From: Caulobacteraceae bacterium
GTDB taxonomy: Bacteria > Pseudomonadota > Alphaproteobacteria > Caulobacterales > Caulobacteraceae
Assembly (NCBI GenBank): GCA_947452665.1
Contig: CANGEH010000020.1
Coordinates: 1-14,996, forward strand
Reading direction: 5' to 3'
Length of the DNA: 14,996 nt
In this document: positions 1 to 6,750 of the stretch, piece by piece
Numbering within the stretch: position 1 is the stretch's first letter
Layout: the number at the start of each line of letters is the position of its first letter
Program-made: the position numbers and the translations under genes
Notes under the pieces: generated by a model
Database searches by the model: none
The model's input: the letters and a program-made list of their open reading frames with translations, nothing else
Told to the model about the DNA's origin: nothing

Positions 1-125
1 AGCCCGCCGAGGAGGGCGAGGATGTGCGGGCAGGGCGTTGGGCCGGGTCTGACAAGACTGAATGCGGTATTCACGTGACCCGCGCCGATGGCGGACCGGC
101 AGGCGATGTTGGGGCGGATATCTAG
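1..125 (+). CDS. C-terminal end of an unidentified protein (5' cut off by window edge)
   Basis: An open frame enters from the left edge (first whole codon at base 3) and ends at a TAG at 123-125, giving about 40 residues that finish ...ADGGPAGDVGADI. The other two plus frames are closed by stops at 50 and 76, and the codons of this frame are G/C-rich at the third position like the clear genes nearby. It would converge on the 3D-domain gene with only 9 bases between the stops, which fits the dense packing seen elsewhere in the window. I do not recognise the family; the visible tail is Gly/Asp-rich and contains one Cys. It could be chance, since the frame is short. Confidence 0.4.
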   Translation, partial: PAEEGEDVRAGRWAGSDKTECGIHVTRADGGPAGDVGADI

Positions 126-134
126 ACTCAGGCC

Positions 135-728
135 CTAACGGCCGTCCTGTTGCGGCCAAGCCGGCGGGCAACCGGTAAATTCGCCGACCTTGCTGGTAGT
201 TAGCCTGGCCAGATTAAGACCCTGTTTCATCAGGGGCGTCATGGAGCGGGCGCCATGGCCGGTGAACAGGTCAATCATAGCCCCCTTAATGCCGCCGCCC
301 GTATCCGATGCATACCAATAGCCGTCATGGGTGCCGCCGCCGGGAACCGGCAGGCCTACGGTTTGCGGGATGAAAAGTATGGTGCGCTTGGGCACAAGCC
401 TTGGATCAATCGCCACGGTACGCAGGGGCACGACCTTGCAGCCCAGCGAGTCCCGCGCGCCAACGCCGCGATTGCCGATATGATACATCCGCGCCACCAA
501 GGTCCAGTCGACCGATGGCAGGCTGGCCTTGACCTCAGACAGGCTGGACGAAATCAGGTCGCCGATCAGGTCGGGGCCCGGCTTGGCGACAGGGTCCGCC
601 ATGGTTGGACTGGCCTGTGTCTGGGTATCTTGGGTCAGGGCTTGAGCGCAGGCTAAGGCAGGAACGGTACCTAAAATACAAACGCTTAAGGCCGCTGCGC
701 GCAGAAATTTGAGCAAGGTCAAGTGCAT
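135..728 (-). CDS. Secreted 3D-domain protein (double-psi beta-barrel, MltA C-terminal-like)
   Basis: This encodes a 197-residue protein if started at the ATG at 726-728. That start puts a signal peptide first: Lys7/Arg10, a hydrophobic stretch to about residue 26 and an Ala-x-Ala-like site near ACAQA. A Gln/Thr/Pro-rich linker follows, and the C-terminal half holds the 3D domain named for three conserved Asp residues, visible here as AIDP (D108), SDTGGG (D142) and MIDLF (D153). In known families (MltA C-terminus, YuiC, Rpf-related proteins) this fold is linked to peptidoglycan cleavage or binding, so a periplasmic cell-wall role is inferred. There is no separate MltA catalytic domain. An upstream in-frame ATG at 816-818 would add 30 residues, bury the signal peptide and overlap the neighbouring GST start. 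No strong Shine-Dalgarno decides the start. Confidence 0.8.
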   Translation of the reverse strand: MHLTLLKFLRAAALSVCILGTVPALACAQALTQDTQTQASPTMADPVAKPGPDLIGDLISSSLSEVKASLPSVDWTLVARMYHIGNRGVGARDSLGCKVVPLRTVAIDPRLVPKRTILFIPQTVGLPVPGGGTHDGYWYASDTGGGIKGAMIDLFTGHGARSMTPLMKQGLNLARLTTSKVGEFTGCPPAWPQQDGR

Positions 729-741
729 CTCTGGATTGGCC

Positions 742-769
742 TTGGCATTTTGCGCCGAGTCCAGATAAA
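742..769 (+). promoter_or_regulatory. Candidate sigma70-type promoter for the GST gene
   Basis: TTGGCA at 742-747 matches the -35 consensus in five of six bases. It is separated by 16 bases from GATAAA at 764-769, a four-of-six match to the -10. Transcription would begin near 776, leaving about 40 bases before the GST start at 817. This lies in the 88-base divergent gap to the 3D-domain gene. The call rests on pattern alone. Confidence 0.35.
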
Positions 770-816
770 CGCCAATGACCCGTTCAGCAACCCTATTGGT
801 CAAGCCAACAGGAGAC

Positions 817-1407
817 ATGACCTTGAAAATCTATGGTGACCGACAGTCTGGCAATTGCCTCAAGGTGCTCTGGACCGCTCAGGTTTTGGGGCTGGACTAT
901 AGCTGGATCGATATTGACGTTCTGGCCGACCAGGCCAAGACGCCCGAATTTTTGGCCATTAATCCCGCCGCCCAGGTACCCTGTGTCGTCTTGGCGGACG
1001 GACGAATGCTGGCCCAGTCCAATGCGATTATGCTCTATCTGGCCGAAGGCTCTCGCCTGATCCCCACCGATGCCTATGACCGCGCCAAGATGCTGGAATG
1101 GCTGTTTTGGGAGCAATATAGCCACGAGCCCTATATTGCCGTGGTGCGGTTTCAGCGCCACATGGCAGGCCTTAAGCCCGAGGCGATTGAGCCAAAACTG
1201 GTGCAGCGCGGCTATGCGGCTCTGGACCGGATGGAACTGGCCCTATCGACCAGCGCCTATCTGGTCGGCGCGGTTGCTAGCCTGGCCGATATGGCCCTGG
1301 TGGCCTATACACGGCTGGCGCATCAGGGCGGGTTTGATCTGGCTGCCTATCCGCACATTCGGGGCTGGATTAAGCGCGTCGAAGCTGATTTCAATATCAA
1401 AGACTAA
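817..1407 (+). CDS. Glutathione S-transferase family protein
   Basis: This is a 196-residue cytosolic GST-fold protein. The ATG at 817 follows AGGAG at 810-814; an upstream in-frame ATG at 775 would add 14 residues and lacks this site. The N-terminal thioredoxin-like half starts MTLKIYGD and has Ser11 and Cys14 in the position of the catalytic Ser/Cys loop. The cis-proline motif is QVPCVV (P55), and the glutathione gamma-glutamyl site is QSNAI (Q67-S68), where many relatives have ES. The helical C-terminal half contains LADMALVAY, matching the GST N-capping/hydrophobic staple region (SLADM). Length is typical for bacterial GSTs. GSTs of this type conjugate or reduce electrophiles using glutathione; the substrate cannot be told. 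It ends 21 bases before the nuclease gene, so the two are probably co-transcribed. Confidence 0.88.
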   Translation: MTLKIYGDRQSGNCLKVLWTAQVLGLDYSWIDIDVLADQAKTPEFLAINPAAQVPCVVLADGRMLAQSNAIMLYLAEGSRLIPTDAYDRAKMLEWLFWEQYSHEPYIAVVRFQRHMAGLKPEAIEPKLVQRGYAALDRMELALSTSAYLVGAVASLADMALVAYTRLAHQGGFDLAAYPHIRGWIKRVEADFNIKD

Positions 1408-1428
1408 TTTTCAGCCCAAAGAGCGCCC

Positions 1429-2442
1429 ATGACCCGCCGTTTCAAGGCCCTGTCCCTTGCCCTTATGCTCAGCCTTTGTGCGCAGGAGGCCCTGGCCTGG
1501 GGGGCGACGGGTCACAGGATGATTGCGGTTTTAGGGGTCAAGGCGCTTGGGCCTGATTTGCCGGGCTTTCTAAAAACCCCCGAAGCCATAACGACCTTAG
1601 GCGAACTGGCGCGCGAGCCGGACCGCTCCAAGGGCGCAGGGCGCATTCATGACGCCATGCGCGATCCAGCCCATTTCCTTGATCTGGATGATGCGGGCAA
1701 GGTTGGCGGGGTGTTGCCGCTGGAGCCTTTGCCGCCAACGCGTGGCGAGTTTGATGCAGCCCTGCGCGCAGGCGGAACCGACAGTAGCAAGACCGGGTAT
1801 CTGCCCTATGCCATGATTGATGGTTGGCAGCAGTTGGCGAAGGATTTTGCCTATTGGCGGGTTTTAAACCTGGCCATTCCCTTGGCCAAGACCCCGCAAA
1901 AACGCGCCTGGCTCAAGGCCGATCTGGCGCGGCGTCAGGCCTTGATCGTCAATAATCTGGGCATCTGGTCGCATTATGTCGGCGATGCTAGCCAGCCCCT
2001 ACATGTGACCGAACATTTCAACGGCTGGGGCGATTTTCCCAATCCCAAGGCCTATACCCTGTCACGCACCCTGCATGCGCGTTTCGAAGGCCAGTTTGTG
2101 CGGCAAAATATCGAGCAAAATGCGGTCGAGGCCGCCATGCCCGCCCCGGTCGCTTGCGGCTGTACGATTGAGCAGGCCAGTCTGGCCTATTTGAAGGCCT
2201 CAGCCACAATGGTCGAGCCACTCTATGCTCTGGAAAAAGACGGCGGGTTTAAACTGGGGGATGCGCGGGGCAAGGCCTTTGCGACAGAGCGGCTGGCCGT
2301 TGGCGCCGCAACCCTTCGCGACCTGATCACCATGGCCTGGCTGGCCAGTGAAAACACGACGATCGGCTGGCCGCCCTTTAGCCTTGCCGATGTTGCATCG
2401 GGAAAAATTGATCCTTTCGAGCCCTTGATTGGACAAGATTAG
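1429..2442 (+). CDS. Secreted S1/P1-type zinc nuclease
   Basis: A 337-residue preprotein. Residues 1-23 form a Sec signal peptide ending ALA, and cleavage leaves Trp24 as mature residue 1. This matters because S1/P1 nucleases bind zinc through the N-terminal Trp amino group. Following P1 nuclease numbering, the ligands are visible: W24 and H29 (WGATGH), D65, H82, then H182-x3-D186-x5-H192 in SHYVGDASQPLH, then H216. The last ligand, normally Asp four residues after that His, is Glu220 here (LHARFE). The family cleaves single-stranded DNA/RNA and 3'-phosphomonoesters using three zinc ions; the product should act in the periplasm or outside the cell in nutrient or phosphate scavenging (inferred). 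AAAGAG at 1418-1423 serves as ribosome binding site. It follows the GST gene closely. Confidence 0.92.
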   Translation: MTRRFKALSLALMLSLCAQEALAWGATGHRMIAVLGVKALGPDLPGFLKTPEAITTLGELAREPDRSKGAGRIHDAMRDPAHFLDLDDAGKVGGVLPLEPLPPTRGEFDAALRAGGTDSSKTGYLPYAMIDGWQQLAKDFAYWRVLNLAIPLAKTPQKRAWLKADLARRQALIVNNLGIWSHYVGDASQPLHVTEHFNGWGDFPNPKAYTLSRTLHARFEGQFVRQNIEQNAVEAAMPAPVACGCTIEQASLAYLKASATMVEPLYALEKDGGFKLGDARGKAFATERLAVGAATLRDLITMAWLASENTTIGWPPFSLADVASGKIDPFEPLIGQD

Positions 2443-2445
2443 GTT

Positions 2446-2469
2446 TTGCGCGCGCAATGAGCTTATGAT
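2446..2469 (+). promoter_or_regulatory. Palindrome TTGCGCGCGCAA and -10-like TATGAT before the methyltransferase
   Basis: A perfect 12-base palindrome lies at 2446-2457, directly after the nuclease stop codon. TATGAT at 2464-2469 matches the -10 consensus in five of six bases, about 41 bases before the methyltransferase start. I see no good -35 at standard spacing; the palindrome occupies that place, so it could be an activator or repressor site. Alternating GC is common in GC-rich DNA, so the palindrome may be chance. Confidence 0.28.
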
Positions 2470-2510
2470 CCTTCATTCCGTGAATTCAATCAGGGATGAT
2501 GGAGGAAATT

Positions 2511-3134
2511 ATGACCTCATTTTATGACCGACACATCATGCCGCGGCTGATTGGCTGTGCGTGTTCATCCAAGCCCATAATGAAGCAACGTTCCAAGGTC
2601 GTGCATCTGGCCACCGGGCGTGTGCTGGAACTGGGCATAGGCGGAGGCCTCAATCTCAGTTTTTACAATTCTTTGGCGGTTAGCCATGTTGACGGGGTCG
2701 ACCCGTCCGATGAGCTGCGCGCCCAGGCCGAACGTGCCCCTCGGGCGCTGGGGCTGGACGTAACCATTGCCAAGGGCGTGGCCGAGGACCTGCCGTTTGA
2801 AGACAAGAGCTTTGATACGGTGGTCTGCACCTTTACCCTGTGCTCGGTGCATTCACCGCAAGCGGCCCTAGCGGAGGCGCGGCGCGTACTCAAGCCCGGC
2901 GGTACCTTGCTGTTTTGCGAACATGGCCTGGCACCAGATGACGGGGTGCAAAAATGGCAAGATCGGCTTGAGCCGGTCTGGAAGCGTCTGGCGGGCGGGT
3001 GTCACCTGACCCGGCCGATTGCATCTGGCATTGAGGCGGCTGGCTTTAAGCTTGTGAGCCATGACGGCATGTATCTGCCGGGGACACCAAAAATCCTAGG
3101 CTGGAGCGAGTGGGGCTCTGCGGTTCCAGCTTAA
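2511..3134 (+). CDS. METTL7-like class I SAM-dependent methyltransferase
   Basis: A 207-residue Rossmann-fold methyltransferase. The ATG at 2511 is chosen because GGAGG sits at 2501-2505, five bases upstream; an ATG at 2496 would place that site inside the gene. SAM-binding motif I is VLELGIGGGLN (residues 38-48), the acidic end of strand beta-2 is D64 in GVDPS, a GVAEDLPFEDKSFDTVV block covers 89-105, and RVLKPGG at 125-131 is the usual post-motif III turn. The combination of GCACSS near residue 15, FCEHG at 135-139 and GGCHLTRP further on closely resembles the METTL7/thiol-methyltransferase-like family rather than UbiE. Human members methylate alkyl thiols; the bacterial substrate is unknown. 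There is no transmembrane segment. It is flanked by palindromes on both sides, so it may be a single-gene transcript. Confidence 0.85.
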   Translation: MTSFYDRHIMPRLIGCACSSKPIMKQRSKVVHLATGRVLELGIGGGLNLSFYNSLAVSHVDGVDPSDELRAQAERAPRALGLDVTIAKGVAEDLPFEDKSFDTVVCTFTLCSVHSPQAALAEARRVLKPGGTLLFCEHGLAPDDGVQKWQDRLEPVWKRLAGGCHLTRPIASGIEAAGFKLVSHDGMYLPGTPKILGWSEWGSAVPA

Positions 3135-3154
3135 GGCGTGTGCCTTAAGGCACA
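3130..3154. repeat. Two overlapping inverted repeats between methyltransferase and mla operon
   Basis: TGTGCCTTAAGGCACA at 3139-3154 is a perfect 16-base palindrome. Overlapping it, CTTAAGGC (3130-3137) and GCCTTAAG (3142-3149) form a perfect 8-base stem with loop GTGT. The two structures share the GCCTTAAG arm, so in RNA only one can form at a time. The first arm overlaps the methyltransferase stop codon. No T-run follows, so a classical terminator is not shown. The 16-base palindrome ends two bases before a candidate -35, which would suit an operator. Confidence 0.6.
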
Positions 3155-3156
3155 GC

Positions 3157-3185
3157 TTGGGGGCGGTGCATTCGTCTGATAAGAT
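3157..3185 (+). promoter_or_regulatory. Candidate promoter for the mla operon
   Basis: TTGGGG at 3157-3162 and TAAGAT at 3180-3185 are separated by exactly 17 bases; each is only a partial match to sigma70 consensus (three and four of six). The start of transcription would fall near 3192, about 43 bases before the TTG start of mlaE. It follows the perfect palindrome at 3139-3154. Confidence 0.3.
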
Positions 3186-3234
3186 GGCCTTAGTTTTGGA
3201 GCTTTGCCTGTGATCTTGCCCTGTGAGGACGCCA

Positions 3235-4347
3235 TTGACCGCTGATTTTCGGCTTGAACGGGCCGCAGATCGGTTGCGTCTGGTGGCCAGTGGTGACTGG
3301 ACCGATCAGGGTCTGGGCGAGGTCGGCGCGCGTCTTGATGCGGCCTTGGCCAAGGATACGGCGGTTCAGATAGACCTATCGGGCGTTGCGCGTCTGGACA
3401 CGGTCGGGGCATTGACCCTTGCCCGGGCCTTGGGGCCGGACGCTAAGGCCGACCGTCTGATTGGCCGCCCCGAAACCTTGCGCCTGATTAGCTTGGTCTT
3501 AGAGTCGCGCTCGGCACTAAAAGAGGCCCCGCATCGCCTGCCCAGCCCCTTTCGGGATATGGTGGAGCGGCTGGGGCGCGGCCTTTACGGCGTGCTTGAT
3601 GATGTCATTGCCACCTTGACCTTTAATGGCCATTTGTTGGTTTCGGCTGGGCGTGCCCTAGCCCAGCCGCAAAAGATCCGTTGGGCGGCATGTTTTTCCC
3701 TGGTCGAGCGGGCGGGTCTAGATGCCTTGCCGATTGTCGCAGTCACCACGTTTTTTATCGGCGCGGTCCTGGCCCTGTTGGGGGCCAATATGCTGGCCAA
3801 GTTTGGGGCCCAGGTGTTTGTGGTGGAATTGATCGGCATTGCGGTGCTGCGCGAATTTAACGTGATCATTACCTCAGTCCTGCTGGCTGGGCGTTCGGCC
3901 TCCAGCTTCGCCGCCGAGATCGGGGCCATGAAGATGAGCCAGGAAATCGATGCCATGAAGGTATTGGGTATTGATCCGTTTGATGCCCTGGTTCTGCCCC
4001 GGTTTTTCGCGCTTCTGTTTGCCATTCCAATCTTAACCTTTGTCGCCACCCTGTCTGGACTTTTTGGCGGCATGTTGGTCACCTGGGTTGTGCTCGACCT
4101 TGGCCCGGCGTTTTTCTTTCAGCGGATTGTCGAAAATGTCGGGGCCACCCATTTCTGGATCGGCATGAGCAAGGCCCCGATCATGGCCGGTGTGATTGCG
4201 GCCATTGGCTGTCGTCAGGGCATGGAGGTGGGCGGGGATGTTGAATCGCTTGGCCGCCGCGTGACCTCTGCCGTGGTCCAGTCGATCTTTTCGATCATTC
4301 TGATCGATGCCGTGTTTGCCCTCATCTATATGCAGCTCGACCTATGA
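3235..4347 (+). CDS. mlaE: MlaE-family lipid ABC transporter permease with N-terminal STAS domain
   Basis: This 370-residue inner-membrane permease belongs to the MlaE/YrbE family, which with MlaF and MlaD moves phospholipids across the envelope. The first ~95 residues form a STAS-like domain (VQIDLSGVARLDTVGALTLA) equivalent to the separate MlaB subunit of E. coli. The rest is the permease, with several hydrophobic segments and the family signature LLAGRSASSFAAEIGAMK from about residue 216, followed by QEIDAMKVLGIDP. A TTG start at 3235 is preferred because TGAGGA at 3224-3229 lies five bases upstream; the in-frame GTG at 3223 would add four residues but overlaps that site and has none of its own. 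The stop overlaps the mlaF start (ATGA), so translation is likely coupled. Fused STAS-permease genes are known outside the enterobacteria. Confidence 0.93.
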   Translation: MTADFRLERAADRLRLVASGDWTDQGLGEVGARLDAALAKDTAVQIDLSGVARLDTVGALTLARALGPDAKADRLIGRPETLRLISLVLESRSALKEAPHRLPSPFRDMVERLGRGLYGVLDDVIATLTFNGHLLVSAGRALAQPQKIRWAACFSLVERAGLDALPIVAVTTFFIGAVLALLGANMLAKFGAQVFVVELIGIAVLREFNVIITSVLLAGRSASSFAAEIGAMKMSQEIDAMKVLGIDPFDALVLPRFFALLFAIPILTFVATLSGLFGGMLVTWVVLDLGPAFFFQRIVENVGATHFWIGMSKAPIMAGVIAAIGCRQGMEVGGDVESLGRRVTSAVVQSIFSIILIDAVFALIYMQLDL

Positions 4348-5168
4348 GCGCCGCGCTGGAAACCGCACCGCCGCCGGTGGTGATATCGGGTCTGGTCTCG
4401 CGCTTTGGCGAGCGGGTGATCCATAAGGACCTAGACCTGACCATAGAGGCTGGCGAGATTGTCGGGGTGGTCGGAGGCTCTGGATCGGGCAAGTCGGTCC
4501 TCCTCAATACTATTCTTGGCCTAAAACCGATTGACGAGGGCCAGATCAAGATTTTTGGCGTCGATCTGGCGACGGCAAGCCGGGCTGAGCGTCAGTCGGT
4601 GGACCGGCGATGGGGCGTCTTGTTCCAGCGTGGGGCCCTATTTTCCAACCTGACCGTGGCGGAAAACATTGAAGCGCCGATGTTGCAGCATGGCCAGCTT
4701 TCGGCCGCCGATATGCGAGAACTGGCCGCGGTCAAGGTGGCGCTGGTCGGATTGCCGCCACATGCGATTGATCTGAAGCCTTCCGAGCTGTCCGGCGGTA
4801 TGATCAAGCGGGTGGCCTTGGCGCGGGCCTTGGCCCTAGATCCTGAATTACTATTTTTGGATGAACCCACTTCTGGCCTTGATCCGATTGGGGCGGGGGC
4901 ATTTGATGCGTTGATCGCTGACCTCTCGGCCAGCCTTGGCCTGACCGTGTTTATGATCACGCACGATTTGGACAGCCTCTATACGATTTGCAGTTCGGTC
5001 GCCGTGCTGGCGGACAAGAAGATCGTTGCCAAGGCCTCGGCCAAGGCACTGGAGACCTCAACCCATCCATGGGTGCAGGAATATTTTTGTGGTCCAAGAG
5101 GCCGGGCAGCGGCCTCATCGCTTGCCGCTTCCGCAAAGCCCGCAAGCAGTGCTAAAGAGGCCGGGTAA
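4344..5168 (+). CDS. mlaF: MlaF-family lipid ABC transporter ATPase
   Basis: A 274-residue ABC ATPase that should power the MlaE permease from the cytoplasmic face. Visible motifs are Walker A GGSGSGKS (44-51), Q-loop Q95 in LFQRGALFSNLTVAENI, signature LSGGM (149-153) followed by KRVALARALALDP, Walker B LLFLDEP (169-175) with catalytic Glu174, D-loop SGLDP, and the switch His207 in ITHD. The QRGALFSNLTV and SGGMIKRVALARAL wording is characteristic of MlaF/Mkl-type ATPases rather than other ABC classes. The C-terminal tail past about residue 245 is Ala/Ser-rich and of low complexity. It overlaps mlaE by ATGA and mlaD by TAATG, making a single translational unit. Confidence 0.95.
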   Translation: MSAALETAPPPVVISGLVSRFGERVIHKDLDLTIEAGEIVGVVGGSGSGKSVLLNTILGLKPIDEGQIKIFGVDLATASRAERQSVDRRWGVLFQRGALFSNLTVAENIEAPMLQHGQLSAADMRELAAVKVALVGLPPHAIDLKPSELSGGMIKRVALARALALDPELLFLDEPTSGLDPIGAGAFDALIADLSASLGLTVFMITHDLDSLYTICSSVAVLADKKIVAKASAKALETSTHPWVQEYFCGPRGRAAASSLAASAKPASSAKEAG

Positions 5169-6106
5169 TGGAAAGAAACGCCAATTATTTTCTGGTAGGC
5201 CTGATCTCCTTGATCTTGGTGGCGGTGGCCGCGATCTTTATCGCCTGGCTGGCCAATCTGCAGTTCAATCGCGATTATGCCTTCTACAACATCTCATTCG
5301 TCGGCCCGGTGCGCGGTCTATCCGATGGTGGGGAAGTGCATTTTAATGGCATTAAGGTTGGCGAGGTGATCAAGATCGCGCTCGACCCAAAGGATACGAG
5401 CCGGGTGATTGCGCGTGCGCGGGTGACCTCCGATGTGCCGATCCGAACCGATTCCTATGCAACGCTGGAGCCCCAGGGCATTACTGGCGTCAATTATGTT
5501 CAGATCACGGGTGGCACGCCGGCCAAGCCGCTGTTGCGCGATACGGTCAGGCGCGGCGAAATCCCGGTCCTTGGCAGTCGCCCAGGGCCGCTTGCCGACC
5601 TTCTTCAAGGGGGCGGCACAGTCTTGACCCGCACGCTTGACAGTCTGGACCGAATGAACAGGGTGATGTCGGACGAAAATATCCGCATTTTTGGCCGTAG
5701 CCTGCGCAATATTGAGGATGTCACTGCCGAGGCTAAGGATCGCAAGGTCATTTTGGCCCAGATTGAAACGACCTTAAAGGATATTGACGATGCGGCCTTG
5801 AGCATAAAGGTTGCCAGCGATTCCACCGACCGATTGGTCAATGGTGACGCCAAAAAAGCTTTGAATGATGTGAGCGTGGCTGCCGATGAACTGCGCCAGA
5901 CCTCAAAGGATGCGCGTGCCGTGATCGCGACGGTTAAGGACCCGGCGGCAGAATTCGCCAAGGTCGGCTTGCCGCGTCTGACCGCAGCGATCGAGACCTT
6001 GGAATCGGCCGCTCAGTCTTTCGACCGTCTGACGGCAGAAGCGGAGAAAAACCCTCGCGGCCTGATCACCAAGGCCCCGGCCAAGGAATTAGAGGTTCGC
6101 CAATGA
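5168..6106 (+). CDS. mlaD: MlaD-family MCE-domain lipid-binding protein
   Basis: A 312-residue protein anchored in the inner membrane by one N-terminal helix (about 7-29, with RN before it), placing the rest in the periplasm. Residues about 38-117 are a single MCE domain: FVGPVRGLSDGGEVHFNGIKVGEV, then VPIRTDSYATLEPQGITG and NYVQITGG. MCE domains hexamerise into rings that pass lipid between transporter and acceptor. After about 150 the protein is long, charged and helical with Ser/Asp/Ala repeats, probably coiled-coil, extending beyond the ~183 residues of E. coli MlaD. In other MCE proteins such helices build a tube or bind partners; that is inferred here. The ATG overlaps the mlaF stop, and its own stop overlaps the lipoprotein start (ATGA). 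Confidence 0.93.
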   Translation: MERNANYFLVGLISLILVAVAAIFIAWLANLQFNRDYAFYNISFVGPVRGLSDGGEVHFNGIKVGEVIKIALDPKDTSRVIARARVTSDVPIRTDSYATLEPQGITGVNYVQITGGTPAKPLLRDTVRRGEIPVLGSRPGPLADLLQGGGTVLTRTLDSLDRMNRVMSDENIRIFGRSLRNIEDVTAEAKDRKVILAQIETTLKDIDDAALSIKVASDSTDRLVNGDAKKALNDVSVAADELRQTSKDARAVIATVKDPAAEFAKVGLPRLTAAIETLESAAQSFDRLTAEAEKNPRGLITKAPAKELEVRQ

Positions 6107-6750
6107 CCCCTCAGGTTCAAACCGCTAAGCGCCTTATGGTCGCTGGCCTTGGTCTGGTAGTGATGCTGGGCCTGGCTGGCTGTATCACCCTGTTTCCCAA
6201 GACCAAGTCGGTTCAGCTTTACCGGTTTGGCGTTCAAACCATGGCCCCGGTCGGTGACCCGCCCCAGGCCCTTGTTGCGATCCTTAAGGGGCCGACCCTG
6301 TTTAACCGCGCCGCGTCCGGGGATCGGATCTTGACCATGACCGGCCAACAGAGCGCCTATATTGCCGATGCGCGCTGGTTTGACAGTGCCAGCCTCCTGT
6401 TCGATGCCTCCTTGATCAATAGCTTTGCGCAGAGCAAGGGCCGTGCCCGCCTGATCCGCAGCGGCGATGGCGCGTCGGCCAGCCTGAACCTGCGTCTGGA
6501 TGTGCGGGCCTTTGAGGTTCGTTATAATGCCCGCGGTCGCAAGCCCTTAGCGGCCGTGAATGTGCAGGGCCTGCTCGTCGATGCTGACAGCCGCACGATT
6601 ATCGCCCAAAACCTGTTTGATTGTGAACACCCGGCCGATGCCAACCGGGTGCGCGATCTTGTTGAGGCCCTGGACGCGGCCGTGAGCGATTGTCAGGCCA
6701 AGATCGTGACCTGGACCAATGCCACGCTCGAGACTATGCCGAAACGCTAA
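6103..6750 (+). CDS. ABC-type transport auxiliary lipoprotein (PqiC-like)
   Basis: A 215-residue lipoprotein. Residues 1-27 are a type II signal with lipobox LAGC; Cys27 would be lipidated, and Ile rather than Asp at +2 favours sorting to the outer membrane. The mature part matches the ABC-type transport auxiliary lipoprotein family (PqiC/DUF330): an early LYRFG, a region with MTGQQSAYIADARWFDSASLLFD where the family has the typical Trp, then LNLRLDVRAFEVRY and a late Cys-containing helix. These lipoproteins are the outer-membrane ends of MCE transport systems. Here it takes the place of MlaA/MlaC-type partners, which are not in this window. It is the last gene of the operon, and its final 17 bases overlap the convergent PLP-protein gene. 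Confidence 0.87.
   Translation: MTPQVQTAKRLMVAGLGLVVMLGLAGCITLFPKTKSVQLYRFGVQTMAPVGDPPQALVAILKGPTLFNRAASGDRILTMTGQQSAYIADARWFDSASLLFDASLINSFAQSKGRARLIRSGDGASASLNLRLDVRAFEVRYNARGRKPLAAVNVQGLLVDADSRTIIAQNLFDCEHPADANRVRDLVEALDAAVSDCQAKIVTWTNATLETMPKR

Noticed and set aside
729..818. Upstream start of the 3D-domain gene at 818, making its start overlap the GST start
   Set aside because: It would place 30 residues before a clear signal peptide and leave no ribosome site; the ATG at 726-728 is the better start.
3585..4082. 165-codon minus-strand open frame inside mlaE
   Set aside because: Antisense to a well-conserved permease; no recognisable domain, no ribosome site, low-complexity Thr/Arg/Ser content.
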